A DNA stretch of 64,000 nucleotides from Echinometra lucunter (taxonomy: Eukaryota > Echinodermata > Echinoidea > Camarodonta > Echinometridae): assembly GCA_029962745.1 (NCBI GenBank), contig CM057153.1, positions 6,787,314 through 6,851,313 of the forward strand, read 5' to 3'. The position numbers were made by a program, and so were the translations under genes. Each line of letters starts with the position of its first letter. Positions within the stretch are counted from its first letter, which is position 1. The notes below the pieces were generated by a model, which saw only the letters and a program-made list of their open reading frames with translations, had not been told where the DNA came from and did not search any database. Below are positions 62,401 to 63,595 of this stretch, in pieces.

Positions 62401-63595
62401 TGATGGAAGGACTACTGGGTTCTCCTGGTCCAACCTTGTTCTCAGCAATAATCCTGAACTCATAGTCATTCTTCTCAACAAGGTCAGATACTGTCATAGT
62501 TGTTTCCTTTACCAGAGTTCTGTTGACCCTAATCCAGCTTCTACCCTTTTCCCGCTTCTCCACAGTGTACCCAATGATAGTACTTCCTCCGTCTGAGGTA
62601 GGTGGTGTCCAGTTGAGTGTCACAGAGTTCTTATCGATATCACTGACTTCTGGCATACCAGGTGGACCTGGGGGCTTGACTGCCACCAGGGATACTTCAC
62701 TTGGTTTGCTCTGTCCAGCCTTATTGACAGCACTGACACGGAACTCTACATTCTCTCCCTCCTTCAGACCCTTGACAGTGAATGATGTCCCATCAATGGA
62801 GTCTGTGACAGGTGTCCAGCGACCAGACTTATCCTTCTTCTCAAGGATGTAGCCTGTGATGTCGGCACCACCGTCGGATCTGGGAGGTGTCCAGGAGAGC
62901 TCAACTTCTGTTGGGGAGATTCGCTTGATCTCTGGTGCACTGGGTGCTTGAGGGATATCTGTATTTGTGCCAGGGAATTTGCAAAGGGGAACATTAGATT
63001 AACATTATAATAGATGGTGTGGAAAAAAAGAAAATAGATCATGGGAACTATACGTGTGTTTTCCAGTTTTTCATATTCTGACCTCCTTATTTTTAAAGCA
63101 AATGCTTCATTACATTACCATTTAAACACAAATTAAAGTCATTACGATATAATATTGATTCAATTTATCAGTTCTACGCACTTACTCCAAATTACCAGTG
63201 TTCTTTTGAATTTGTTTTTCCTACACTATTCAAATTAAGATATATTTATTATCTCAAGTTAAAGAAAAGAAAATTTGTTCAAAATCAATACTCACCAAAT
63301 CCATATTTAGCAACAACCACTGTGTCTCTGCTTGGTTCACTCTGGCCCTCTTTGTTTTCTGCAATGACTCTGAAGGTATACTCAGTCTTGTCCTTCAAAC
63401 CTGTCACCTTGAATGTGAGCTCAGCAAATAAGTCTTTCTTGAGGACGGTGAAGCGAGAGCTGAACTTATCCTTCCATTCAATGATGTAATTGGTGATGGG
63501 GCTTCCTCCATCATCAGTGGGTGGGGTCCAGGTTAGGGTTAGGCTGGTCGGAGTGATGTCTGAGGCTTTGGGGGCACCAGGAGCAGTAGGCACAT
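8281..63595 (-). CDS. Titin/twitchin-family giant Ig-FnIII-kinase muscle protein (76 exons, 5' incomplete)
   Basis: Giant modular protein of the titin (connectin)/twitchin/projectin family, expected to bind the myosin thick filament and act as scaffold, spring and kinase in muscle. I translated exon by exon on the minus strand and required GT donors, AG acceptors and matching phases. About 7,040 residues are visible: 54 FnIII, 13 Ig and one protein kinase near the C-terminal end. FnIII domains show the family motifs SDGGSPITGY, RWTxVN and AENKAGxGxPS. The domain order before the kinase (Ig-Ig-Fn-Fn-Ig-Ig-Fn-kinase) matches titin and twitchin. The gene continues above base 64000, because the first visible exon has an acceptor, and probably below 8281, because the last visible exon has a good donor. 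Five single-base frame breaks lie in four exons. I cannot tell a titin orthologue from a twitchin orthologue. The complete DFG and HLDLKPEN motifs are twitchin-like. Confidence 0.93.
8750..8885 (-). CDS. Exon 75: Ig 13, N-terminal part
   Basis: 136 bp, phase 1 to 2. EHFLTKFKDYRRPHFSLHLR, ARLDCKVTGVPEPNIR, ending inside the core Trp codon with donor GTATGT, the same split as Ig 7. Confidence 0.86.
9162..9374 (-). CDS. Exon 74: Ig 12, main part
   Basis: 213 bp, phase 1-1. Reads IAEIPGAPEPKVKWYHED, GVHTLEIDGTTEKDKGTYSA, ISNQYGSISTKC. Forms a complete Ig with exon 73. Confidence 0.86.
9641..9780 (-). CDS. Exon 73: linker and start of Ig 12
   Basis: 140 bp, phase 2 to 1. IPLGERAKKLRAAQAAAPG followed by APQLIRPLEDQECGFDFIM. 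Donor GTTAGT. An Ala/Lys-rich helical linker leads into the Ig. Confidence 0.8.
10513..10576 (-). CDS. Exon 72: charged linker
   Basis: 64 bp, phase 1 to 2. LLGAEELDKRGERRG then LDMKRKK. Short charged linker between Ig 11 and Ig 12; the borders TTTCAG and GTAAGC fit in phase. Confidence 0.78.
10967..11257 (-). CDS. Exon 71: Ig 11 (first after the kinase)
   Basis: 291 bp, phase 1-1. Starts DVRDAAPKFIKPLEDTMS, ARFECEVSALSEPLITWFKG, DEYTCKAVNSYG. Both disulphide-position Cys are present. The first Ig after the kinase follows its regulatory tail in twitchin too. Confidence 0.9.
11699..11810 (-). CDS. Exon 70: regulatory tail, part 2
   Basis: 112 bp, phase 0 to 1. GAGRTLNAIGHLAHGGALRE then MHKMYRGKPLMERECYM. 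The NAIGHLA segment is in the position of the AIGRL-type regulatory and calmodulin-binding helix of twitchin and MLCK. Binding itself is inferred. Confidence 0.84.
12230..12316 (-). CDS. Exon 69: basic regulatory tail, part 1
   Basis: 87 bp, phase 0-0. METDEMARRRARRLDNSRLR then RYHDKNKPK. A strongly basic segment straight after the kinase, the position of the autoinhibitory tail of twitchin, titin and MLCK. Confidence 0.85.
12904..12949 (-). CDS. Exon 68: kinase C-lobe end (46-bp small exon)
   Basis: 46 bp, phase 2 to 0. ARMTIQEALDHPWLQ, the usual kinase-domain ending (R-M-T..EAL.HPW). Too short for ORF scans, but required to join exons 67 and 69 in frame. Confidence 0.88.
12904..15674 (-). 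CDS. Ser/Thr protein kinase domain (exons 63-68)
   Basis: Six exons joined in phase give about 298 residues with a complete kinase fold. The family phosphorylates muscle proteins and acts as a stretch-controlled kinase with an autoinhibitory tail. Seen: glycine loop LGRGSYG, lysine in WAAKFM, alpha-C glutamate in KREIEVM, catalytic HLDLKPENV, DFG in KIIDFGLTMEL, activation segment GTPDFIAPEVV, DMWALGV, and C-lobe ALDHPWLQ. Every residue needed for catalysis is present. Vertebrate titin has EFG in place of DFG, so this kinase looks more like twitchin/MLCK and is predicted to be active (inference). Confidence 0.93.
13331..13483 (-). CDS. Exon 67: kinase C-lobe
   Basis: 153 bp, phase 2 to 2. 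Reads LSGIAPFEGETVRETLKNVA, WDFDEEAFADISDEG and IERILIKEKE, donor GTAAGT. Confidence 0.9.
13775..13939. mobile_element. Short inverted-repeat element (family 1), copy 1
   Basis: About 165 bp in the intron between kinase exons 66 and 67. Ends are imperfect inverted repeats (TTAGG...AAGTC at the left, GACTTTTGATAAGCTACCTTA at the right, cut to 20 here: GACTTTTGATAAGCTACCTT). The interior shares CTCAGCATCTTTTCCC, CCGTTTCTGCACAGACAAA and CAGGAAAGCCG with 63786-63979. No coding capacity, so a non-autonomous DNA transposon (MITE-like). Confidence 0.65.
13963..14162 (-). CDS. Exon 66: kinase DFG and activation segment
   Basis: 200 bp, phase 0 to 2. Starts PENVMLCARNSDDIKIIDFG, then MFGTPDFIAPEVVNHEP, GLPTDMWALGVMAYLM. 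Metal-binding DFG and APE motifs are intact. Confidence 0.92.
14480..14621 (-). CDS. Exon 65: kinase hinge to catalytic loop
   Basis: 142 bp, phase 2 to 0. Reads LSGGELFDRLVDENHILTE and KHMHERHMVHLDLK. The catalytic Asp lies in HLDLK, and the exon ends just before PEN. Donor GTCAGT. Confidence 0.91.
14992..15192 (-). CDS. Exon 64: kinase N-lobe
   Basis: 201 bp, phase 2 to 2. Reads GSYGIVYRAIEKKTQK, WAAKFMRCYGKERD (ATP-binding Lys), KREIEVMKKLHHRRLLNLH (alpha-C Glu), and ends in the hinge IIMILEF. Donor GTGAGA. Confidence 0.9.
15524..15674 (-). CDS. Exon 63: pre-kinase linker and start of kinase
   Basis: 151 bp, phase 1 to 2. Reads SKPGRPQFEDYEGKRRFYD, then YDYYQILEELGR, ending in the first Arg of the glycine loop. 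The stretch before YDYYQ matches the N-terminal linker of titin-like kinases in position. Confidence 0.9.
16077..16364 (-). CDS. Exon 62: FnIII 54 (kinase-proximal)
   Basis: 288 bp, phase 1-1. Reads HPDPPRNLECLEITSD, core WNPPIYDGGSNITTY, close FNMYGASEPCE. The single FnIII immediately before the kinase is a shared feature of titin and twitchin. Confidence 0.89.
16757..17044 (-). CDS. Exon 61: Ig 10
   Basis: 288 bp, phase 1-1. Starts VMPKLSLPARLRSPMH, core IKWVRDGVDVVDEG, DAGKYSVVASNELG, end VNIL. Second Ig of the pair before the kinase. Confidence 0.9.
17281..17332. repeat. Short ATCTTAAA-type tandem repeat
   Basis: About six imperfect copies of an 8-9 bp unit (AATCTTAAA), ending some 20 bp from the donor of exon 60. 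Confidence 0.6.
17355..17639 (-). CDS. Exon 60: Ig 9
   Basis: 285 bp, phase 1-1. Starts DTVPPQFVSKPQNAYIAEG, VTVTCQVSGYPAPEVRWY, end LNVLG. By position it corresponds to the first Ig of the titin A168-A170 segment. That match is by order, not by measured similarity. Confidence 0.89.
18023..18325 (-). CDS. Exon 59: FnIII 53
   Basis: 303 bp, phase 1-1. Opens DPPSAPGRPTVSDIQ, core WTAPSSDGGSPITGY, close ENSMGASEPS, end RDPKG. Confidence 0.89.
18777..19076 (-). CDS. Exon 58: FnIII 52
   Basis: 300 bp, phase 1-1. Opens DRPSPPQGPISIQSIT, core WNPPYDDGGAPIQRY, close ENQYGTSKP, end VKSPFG. Confidence 0.88.
19464..19594 (-). CDS. Exon 57: Ig 8, C-terminal part
   Basis: 131 bp, phase 2 to 1. Completes Arg, then VNVVGGIAELYVKDAERE, DSGIYSLEAVNELG, end RVNVLG. 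Joined to exon 56 it gives a full Ig without Cys residues at the core. Confidence 0.86.
19595..22801 (-). other. Largest intron (3.2 kb), inside Ig 8
   Basis: AT-rich, splitting one Ig domain. Apart from the possible terminal exon at 22177-22348 I see no coding sequence and no clear repeat in it. Confidence 0.7.
22177..22348 (-). CDS. Possible alternative terminal exon after exon 56
   Basis: In the 3.2-kb intron after exon 56, an acceptor (TCTTACAG) opens a phase-2 frame that fits exon 56. It runs 56 codons to TGA: SAKERGRVHDYELPDRGG, then DRYPYTGFYTLETEK, then GCGTTWANNN. Base composition is richer in GC than the surrounding intron, as for coding DNA. I saw no donor with a phase that would allow joining to exon 57, so if used it would end the protein before the kinase. 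It matches no domain I know. It may instead be conserved non-coding DNA or chance. Confidence 0.4.
22802..22961 (-). CDS. Exon 56: Ig 8, N-terminal part
   Basis: 160 bp, phase 1 to 2. Reads RPPQLSIDRHLQDLSVRAGQ, core FTWRRQDGEVLDTRGRYR, donor GTAATG. Followed by the largest intron of the window (3.2 kb). Confidence 0.86.
22998..23089. mobile_element. TTAACCC inverted-repeat element (family 2), copy 1
   Basis: 92 bp, intronic. Left end TTAACCCACTGAACAC; right end in reverse complement TTAACCCATTCAGTACT. No coding capacity. Confidence 0.6.
23453..23540. repeat. GA-rich simple repeat with duplicated flank
   Basis: Two (GA)n runs, each followed by a similar non-repetitive stretch (GACAAAAGGGGTTTTCAGAA and GACAAAGGGTATTTCAGAAG), as from a local duplication. 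It lies near the donor of exon 55. Confidence 0.7.
23551..23723 (-). CDS. Exon 55: Ig 7, C-terminal part
   Basis: 173 bp, phase 2 to 1. Completes Trp, then MHHGRELMTGRKHNITEENG and DYETGMYTIIAKNKHG, end LLIQ at GTAAGT. A GA-rich simple repeat begins about 40 bp into the following intron. Confidence 0.87.
24116..24227 (-). CDS. Exon 54: Ig 7, N-terminal part
   Basis: 112 bp, phase 1 to 2. Reads APSILMEIQNTMVAEGQTG, then MFFCKISGSPKPKIS, ending inside the conserved core Trp codon (TG|G). Confidence 0.86.
25092..25391 (-). CDS. Exon 53: FnIII 51
   Basis: 300 bp, phase 1-1. Opens GRPTPPGVPIIGDIT, core WSPPSTDGGSEITHY, close VNAAGNESDPS. Third FnIII after the Ig 5-6 pair, as in the family's Ig-Ig-Fn-Fn-Fn block. 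Confidence 0.89.
25853..26306 (+). repeat. 170-bp tandem repeat, about 2.7 copies
   Basis: The unit contains ACCAGATTATTCAAACATTT, GCATAGGATGTTGACA and AGCTAAGTTTT. Starts of the shared word ACCAGATTATT are at 25860, 26030 and 26201, so the period is 170-171 bp; the third copy is cut short. Intronic, between exons 52 and 53. Confidence 0.85.
26789..27094 (-). CDS. Exon 52: FnIII 50
   Basis: 306 bp, phase 1-1. Opens AVPTPPGKPEISNVQ, core WSEPSHDGGKPIKGY, close VNDTGIGNPSEVS. Confidence 0.9.
27381..27683 (-). CDS. Exon 51: FnIII 49
   Basis: 303 bp, phase 1-1. Opens DVPGPPTGPLEITDVG, core WEPPKDDGGSPIQSY, close ENINGVGPP. Confidence 0.9.
27866..28150 (-). CDS. Exon 50: Ig 6
   Basis: 285 bp, phase 1-1. 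Starts APPTIDVKAYKDVVVVKTG, core VEWHRHDTRI, GDTGKYSITLTNDAG, end RVNVIG. Directly follows Ig 5, giving an Ig-Ig pair. Confidence 0.89.
28385..28648 (-). CDS. Exon 49: Ig 5
   Basis: 264 bp, phase 1-1, shorter than the other Ig exons. Starts EIAEFIEPLKDVSAKAG. Full I-set signature with both Cys: VTLECRIS, VKWFKDG, DTGKYTCECG. The donor read as GTTTGT is weak. Confidence 0.87.
29022..29324 (-). CDS. Exon 48: FnIII 48
   Basis: 303 bp, phase 1-1. Opens DKPQAPGVPKASNIT, core WQPPRSDGGAEIHNY, close ENEAGLGAFSKTS, end AKSPVG. Confidence 0.9.
29678..29980 (-). CDS. Exon 47: FnIII 47
   Basis: 303 bp, phase 1-1. Opens DKPSPPEGPINITSIT, core WEPPKDNGGADITGY, close VSKYGESEP, end IKSAFG. Confidence 0.9.
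30387..30674 (-). CDS. Exon 46: Ig 4
   Basis: 288 bp, phase 1-1. Opens DAPKIDLGSHFRDVVTVRAG, core VEWLKDDKRV, SDSGTYTIKISNKAG, end RVAVLG. Unlike Ig 1-3 this Ig has its own exon. It contains no early Met/Leu/Val start codon, so simple ORF scans miss it. Confidence 0.9.
31158..31466 (-). CDS. Exon 45: FnIII 46
   Basis: 309 bp, phase 1-1. Opens DVPDRPGVIKVENIQ, core WSKPQRDGGTPITGY, with slightly longer loop KREKGQPESGWTK, close VNKAGMSTP. Confidence 0.9.
31801..31913 (-). CDS. Exon 44: FnIII 45, C-terminal part
   Basis: 113 bp, phase 2 to 1. Completes Arg, then VTKLIEDREYQFRVRAENK, close LGVSEPLESE, end PKGDYG at a GTAGGT donor. The intron is one base away from the phase-0 intron of FnIII 14, 24 and 29. 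Confidence 0.86.
32231..32705 (-). CDS. Exon 43: Ig 3 - FnIII 45, N-terminal part
   Basis: 475 bp, phase 1 to 2. Ig core VSWTRDGDTV and DSGDYVIKASNKAG; linker VVDSPSPPQGPL; FnIII core WSPPHDDGGSPVTGY. Ends within the Arg codon of DTTFR at a GTAATG donor. Confidence 0.88.
32812..32893. mobile_element. TTAACCC inverted-repeat element (family 2), copy 2
   Basis: 82 bp, just upstream of exon 43. Left end TTAACCCATTGAGTACTGAG; right end in reverse complement TTAACCCATTTGCCTACTGA. Best-preserved copy. Confidence 0.65.
33086..33389 (-). CDS. Exon 42: FnIII 44 (one frame break)
   Basis: 304 bp; 303 expected. Opens DVPDPPSAPKVTNII and reads to WTPPS, where an extra T at 33307-33308 (plus strand) shifts the frame. 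Dropping it continues DDGGAPVTGYVVEM, with close VNRTGTGRPSEPS. Splice sites are intact. Confidence 0.82.
33673..34257 (-). CDS. Exon 41: Ig 2 - FnIII 43
   Basis: 585 bp, phase 1-1. Ig core VSWTLDGQPL and HAGRYTINLKN; linker VFDRPGPPRGPLEM; FnIII core WSPPSDDGGSRIFTY, close QNQYGQSKP. Same one-exon Ig-Fn layout as exon 39. Confidence 0.9.
34450..34752 (-). CDS. Exon 40: FnIII 42
   Basis: 303 bp, phase 1-1. Opens DVPDAPSKPLVTNVT, core WHPPKSDGGAPISGY, close ENRAGLGPASTPS. Second FnIII of the first Ig-Fn-Fn unit. Confidence 0.9.
34893..35480 (-). CDS. Exon 39: Ig 1 - FnIII 41
   Basis: 588 bp, phase 1-1. First visible Ig (I-set): core VKWTKDNTTL, then DGGSYTLNVSN with Ser/Leu where disulphide Cys might be, so cytosolic. 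The FnIII follows in the same exon after VLDRPEPPRGPL, core WKEPADDGGTPITHY, close VNKIGDSEP. Confidence 0.9.
35769..36062 (-). CDS. Exon 38: FnIII 40 (last of the Ig-free run)
   Basis: 294 bp, phase 1-1. Opens GMPSPPGEPTISNIT, core WTPPSSDGGSPVTGY, close CNVAGVSQPTHPT. It does not have the usual AKPPYG end; the exon finishes SIGMAG before GTGAGT. The next exon starts with an Ig domain, so this marks the change of architecture. Confidence 0.89.
36405..36707 (-). CDS. Exon 37: FnIII 39
   Basis: 303 bp, phase 1-1. Opens DVPGKPSPPAITDFT, core WSPPESDGGSHITGY, close MNKAGIGPPSDGS, end AKSKFG; donor GTATGT. Confidence 0.9.
36965..37267 (-). CDS. Exon 36: FnIII 38
   Basis: 303 bp, phase 1-1. Opens DVPEAPGKPQVTEVK, core WRPPASDGGSPVTGY, close ANKKGFGQPSEPT, end VKPPYG. 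Confidence 0.9.
37372..37396. repeat. (AT)n microsatellite
   Basis: About 12 AT units in the intron before exon 35's acceptor region, between exons 35 and 36. Confidence 0.85.
37491..37787 (-). CDS. Exon 35: FnIII 37
   Basis: 297 bp, phase 1-1. Opens DAPSAPLEPTIASIT, core WAAPSRDGGSPVTGY, close VNKAGQSAPSNST, end AKAPYG. Confidence 0.9.
38195..38497 (-). CDS. Exon 34: FnIII 36
   Basis: 303 bp, phase 1-1. Opens DTPDAPENVQVTGTT, core WNPPFSDGGSPVTGY, close ENMAGIGRASDST, end IKDPVG. Confidence 0.9.
38697..38999 (-). CDS. Exon 33: FnIII 35
   Basis: 303 bp, phase 1-1. Opens DAPSAPGRPTATNVD, core WTAPVSDGGSPVTNY, close ENRAGIGRPSDNT, end AKPPYG. Confidence 0.9.
39240..39542 (-). CDS. Exon 32: FnIII 34
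   Basis: 303 bp, phase 1-1. Opens GVPDAPSPPSIIDVT, core WEPPASDGGSTITGY, close ENAAGVGKPSEVS, end AKSPYG; donor GTACAT is weak. Confidence 0.89.
39791..39955. mobile_element. Possible inverted-repeat element with CAAACCTG ends
   Basis: Left CAGTCAAACCTG and right CCATTATAGACAGGTTTGC are inverted at CAAACCTG. The ATTATAGACAGGTTT type of end is common in invertebrate non-autonomous elements (from general knowledge). The middle is unlike either neighbouring exon. Confidence 0.45.
40058..40360 (-). CDS. Exon 31: FnIII 33
   Basis: 303 bp, phase 1-1. Opens with the proline-rich DPPPPPDAPDVYNIT, core WSAPRQDGGSPITGF, close VNAAGVGKPSTPC, end AKAQYG; donor GTATGA. Confidence 0.9.
40524..40823 (-). 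CDS. Exon 30: FnIII 32
   Basis: 300 bp, phase 1-1. Opens ATPGIPDQPEVEDVT, core WNPPSYDGGSKITGY, close INKAGRGDFSKPS, end CKPPYG. Confidence 0.9.
41110..41412 (-). CDS. Exon 29: FnIII 31
   Basis: 303 bp, phase 1-1. Opens DVPDSPSTPDVSNIT, core WSAPRTDGGSPITGY, close ENKAGLGRPSQVT, end AKPPY. Confidence 0.9.
41761..42063 (-). CDS. Exon 28: FnIII 30
   Basis: 303 bp, phase 1-1. Opens DVPSAPGTPSISDIS, core WAPPESDGGSVILTY, close KNKIGIGKFSEPT, end AKEPYG. Confidence 0.9.
42249..42328. mobile_element. TTAACC inverted-repeat element (family 2), copy 3
   Basis: Diverged copy. Left TTAACCTGTTGATTACTGAA; interior ATACAGGAGCCACCCAGTTC is shared with the copy at 55251. Terminal repeats decayed. Confidence 0.5.
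42460..42574 (-). CDS. Exon 27: FnIII 29, C-terminal part
   Basis: 115 bp, phase 0 to 1. Starts VTGLTEGTEYEFRVVAEN, close VAGRSKPSMAS, end AKSPFG at donor GTAAAG. Same length as exons 11 and 21. Confidence 0.86.
42972..43159 (-). CDS. Exon 26: FnIII 29, N-terminal part
   Basis: 188 bp. Opens DEPGVPGAPEVSNIT, core WTPPVSDGGTPITGY, ends at codon boundary after STEDTKLK with donor GTAGGA. The intron is at the same place as in FnIII 14 and 24. Confidence 0.86.
43160..44780 (-). other. 1.6-kb intron between FnIII 28 and FnIII 29
   Basis: AT-rich throughout. I found no exon-like sequence, RNA gene or clear repeat. Confidence 0.6.
44781..45084 (-). CDS. Exon 25: FnIII 28 (one frame break)
   Basis: 304 bp; 303 would keep phase 1-1. 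The opening reads QPAAPNEPDISN. One extra base at about 45046 (plus strand) then shifts the frame. Removing it continues VTADSITLTWSPPREDGG, with normal close QNKAGTGKPSEPT. The acceptor is TTTTTCAG and the donor GTAAGT, both good. Confidence 0.82.
45464..45763 (-). CDS. Exon 24: FnIII 27
   Basis: 300 bp, phase 1-1. Opens DVPSAPGTPRISDIT, core WSPPALDGGTEITNY, close ENKMGVGKPSDST, end AKPPY. Confidence 0.9.
46021..46330. repeat. (ATA)n/(ACT)n microsatellite with probable interspersed repeat
   Basis: ATA-type triplets, then (ACT)n with CCACTACTACC variants (46075-46120), then AAAGCGCTTTAAC and a GC-richer non-coding stretch with CTTCCTGGGGAACAGTCCAG. Microsatellite plus GCGC word matches 3321 and 6165. 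The GC-richer part has no good open frame. Confidence 0.55.
46492..46794 (-). CDS. Exon 23: FnIII 26
   Basis: 303 bp, phase 1-1. Opens GLPDAPAKPDIANID after a TTAG acceptor, core WSPPWSDGGTPVTGY, close ENKAGVGPFSDTT, end AKSPFG. The donor is the less common GTTAGT. Confidence 0.89.
47073..47375 (-). CDS. Exon 22: FnIII 25
   Basis: 303 bp, phase 1-1. Opens AVPSAPGVPDVSNVK, core WTPSISDGGSPITGY, close HNVAGESKPSEPS, end AKPPYG. Confidence 0.9.
47656..47770 (-). CDS. Exon 21: FnIII 24, C-terminal part
   Basis: 115 bp, phase 0 to 1. Starts VTGLRENHNYEFRVIAVNK, close AGEGKPSSVGGP, end TKPTY at a GTAAG donor. It completes the domain begun in exon 20. Confidence 0.87.
49152..49196 (-). CDS. Possible 45-bp cassette exon inside FnIII 24
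   Basis: Between exons 20 and 21 a 45-bp stretch is flanked by a pyrimidine-rich acceptor ending TCAG and a strong AAG|GTGAGT donor. It is exactly 15 codons, phase 0-0 like both neighbours, and has no stop: TLNLVMQFDTKFMDK. The part FDTKF resembles the TDTKF strand that normally precedes VTGL in these domains. Seen: borders, phase and open frame. Inferred: that it is spliced in. It could be chance. Confidence 0.4.
49598..49785 (-). CDS. Exon 20: FnIII 24, N-terminal part
   Basis: 188 bp. Opens AVPDAPSQPTAVEVD, core WSAPKSDGGSPITNY, ends at codon boundary after KESTELTYQ with donor GTAAGT. The partner exon is 1.8 kb downstream, across an intron that contains a possible 45-bp cassette. Confidence 0.87.
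50063..50359 (-). CDS. Exon 19: FnIII 23
   Basis: 297 bp, phase 1-1. Opens VPPEAPSAPVIEQVT, core WEPPRLDGGSRIIDY, close VNKAGPGKPSQSS, end LKPEF. Confidence 0.9.
50689..50991 (-). CDS. Exon 18: FnIII 22
   Basis: 303 bp, phase 1-1. Opens DVPDTPGSPEVSNIT, core WKAPSSDGGSQITNY, close VNKAGASKPSVPS, end AQPPYG. Confidence 0.9.
51289..51593 (-). CDS. Exon 17: FnIII 21 (two frame breaks)
   Basis: 305 bp; 303 would restore the expected phase 1-1. Opens VVPDAPGKPEPSNLT. An extra base at 51507 disrupts PPASDGGSQITGY, and another between 51328 and 51340 disrupts the close AGQS...GEPCRAFKAKKPYG. The sequence between them is a normal FnIII (KKEDYMTRWVNATRDT) in the shifted frame. Splice sites are intact. 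Probably a real exon with sequence errors, though a decaying exon is possible. Confidence 0.75.
51812..52108 (-). CDS. Exon 16: FnIII 20
   Basis: 297 bp, phase 1-1. Opens DVPDIPVDLEVTNVT, core WNPPMDDGGSLITNY, close ENKAGVGEPSQATK, end AKDAYG. Confidence 0.9.
52416..52876 (-). CDS. Exon 15: FnIII 18 C-terminal part plus FnIII 19
   Basis: 461 bp, phase 2 to 1. Continues FSPRWSPVTHTAVTDTKF, closes FnIII 18 with KNKAGASQPS, passes through IKPPEAPSRPDIKKVT, and holds all of FnIII 19 (core WSPPEFDGGSPVTNY, close ENKAGLGGASE). With exon 14 it is the intron-split form of the double-domain exon. Confidence 0.87.
53279..53408 (-). CDS. Exon 14: FnIII 18, N-terminal part
   Basis: 130 bp, phase 1 to 2. 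Opens DVPSQPHSLKISDIS, core WSEPDSDGGSNVTGY, ends within the Arg codon of IIEKKDR. The intron falls between the DGG loop and the RW strand, a different place from the other split FnIII domains. Confidence 0.86.
53676..53972 (-). CDS. Exon 13: FnIII 17
   Basis: 297 bp, phase 1-1. Opens DIPEAPDTPKISDVT, core WQPPYSDGGSPVTDY, close VNKAGASEFSVPTP, end AKLPYG. Confidence 0.9.
54236..54826 (-). CDS. Exon 12: FnIII 15-16 (double-domain exon)
   Basis: 591 bp, phase 1-1. Opens DVPGTPDTPELTDIK; first core WLSPTSDGGSPILGY. The linker LPGPPGTPEVYNPTD leads to WTPPIDQGGTRITGY (Gln replaces the usual Asp), close ENRAGVGPPSDYSE. More diverged than exons 2, 5, 7 and 9. Confidence 0.9.
55009..55123 (-). CDS. 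Exon 11: FnIII 14, C-terminal part
   Basis: 115 bp, phase 0 to 1. Starts VTRLTEGKEYQFRIIAENK after a TTCAG acceptor, close AGQSDPSEPS, end AKLPFG. Joined to exon 10 it gives a full-length 99-residue FnIII. Confidence 0.87.
55251..55330. mobile_element. TTAACC inverted-repeat element (family 2), copy 4
   Basis: Diverged copy in the intron between exons 10 and 11. Interior AATACAGGGGCTATCCAGTT, right end GTAGCCAACAGGTTA. Matches copy 3 over most of its length. Confidence 0.5.
55552..55733 (-). CDS. Exon 10: FnIII 14, N-terminal part
   Basis: 182 bp. Opens DVPDKPDQPDVTDID, core WTPPYSDGGSKITGY, and ends at codon boundary after TTDVSFK with donor GTACAAG. The domain is interrupted by an intron just before the VTxL strand. 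Confidence 0.87.
56102..56686 (-). CDS. Exon 9: FnIII 12-13 (double-domain exon)
   Basis: 585 bp, phase 1-1. Opens DAPEAPSPPTVERIS. First core WSPPSSDGGDKVTGY, linker ASPPGPPSAPSISDVKQ, second core WTPPESDGGSKIIGY, close ENKIGVGKPSPPS, end AKLPFG. Confidence 0.9.
57014..57313 (-). CDS. Exon 8: FnIII 11
   Basis: 300 bp, phase 1-1. Opens DVPSPPKSLKATDLT, core WYAPLSNGGSPIVGY (Asn replaces the usual Asp before GG), close HNKAGPGQPSEPIN, end VTAKFPF at a GTGAGT donor. Confidence 0.9.
57558..58145 (-). CDS. Exon 7: FnIII 9-10 (double-domain exon)
   Basis: 588 bp, phase 1-1. Opens with DTPQAPAEPEVKRTS (its first codon is shared with exon 6). The first domain has DKPKSDGGSKIKGYIIEKK. The linker YKPPGPPGTPDVSDVD leads to WTPPKDDGGSKVTGY and close AENKVGPGEPSSPS. 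Very similar to exons 2 and 5. Confidence 0.9.
58378..58674 (-). CDS. Exon 6: FnIII 8
   Basis: 297 bp, phase 1-1. Opens DVPGAPSTPVASDIT, core WSPPYSDGGSPITSY, close ENKAGPGEPSAAFN, end VTAKYEFG. The close resembles exon 8, as expected for the same position in a three-domain unit. Confidence 0.9.
59075..59663 (-). CDS. Exon 5: FnIII 6-7 (double; one frame break)
   Basis: 589 bp, where 588 would keep phase 1-1. The first domain (core WSPPDNDGGAEITGY) and the linker AKPPGPPGVPEASNID are intact. In the second, the frame is lost after DRWMK because of an extra base in the TTT run at 59224-59226 (plus strand). Removing one base restores VNRTPVKDVTMKV, and the domain then closes normally to AKPPFG. 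The rest is well conserved, so a base-calling error is the simplest explanation. Confidence 0.82.
60653..60952 (-). CDS. Exon 4: FnIII 5
   Basis: 300 bp, phase 1-1. Opens DVPGAPSAPSITKTT, core WHPPKSDGGSRVTGYYIEMK, close ENKAGQGRPS, end AKYPFG. First member of five successive single-plus-double exon pairs. Confidence 0.9.
61800..62099 (-). CDS. Exon 3: FnIII 4
   Basis: 300 bp, phase 1-1. Opens DAPAAPDAPEPANVT, core WSPPKRDGGSPITGY, close VNKAGQSKPS, end AKHPFG at a GTAAGT donor. It breaks the single-then-double exon alternation, because exon 4 is also single. Confidence 0.9.
62377..62958 (-). CDS. Exon 2: FnIII 2-3 (double-domain exon)
   Basis: 582 bp, phase 1-1, with two FnIII domains and no intron between them. 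The first opens DIPQAPSAPEIKRIS. The linker KPPGPPGMPEV leads to the second, with core WTPPTSDGGSTIIGY and close ENKVGPGEPSSPS. I read it through as one open frame. Confidence 0.9.
63296..63595 (-). CDS. Exon 1: FnIII 1
   Basis: First visible exon, 300 bp, phase 1 at both ends. It opens DVPTAPGAPKASDIT after a pyrimidine-rich acceptor, has the core WTPPTDDGGSPITNY, and ends AKYGFG before a GTGAGT donor. The acceptor shows that more exons lie upstream, outside the window. A single-domain exon that pairs with the double exon after it. Confidence 0.9.
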
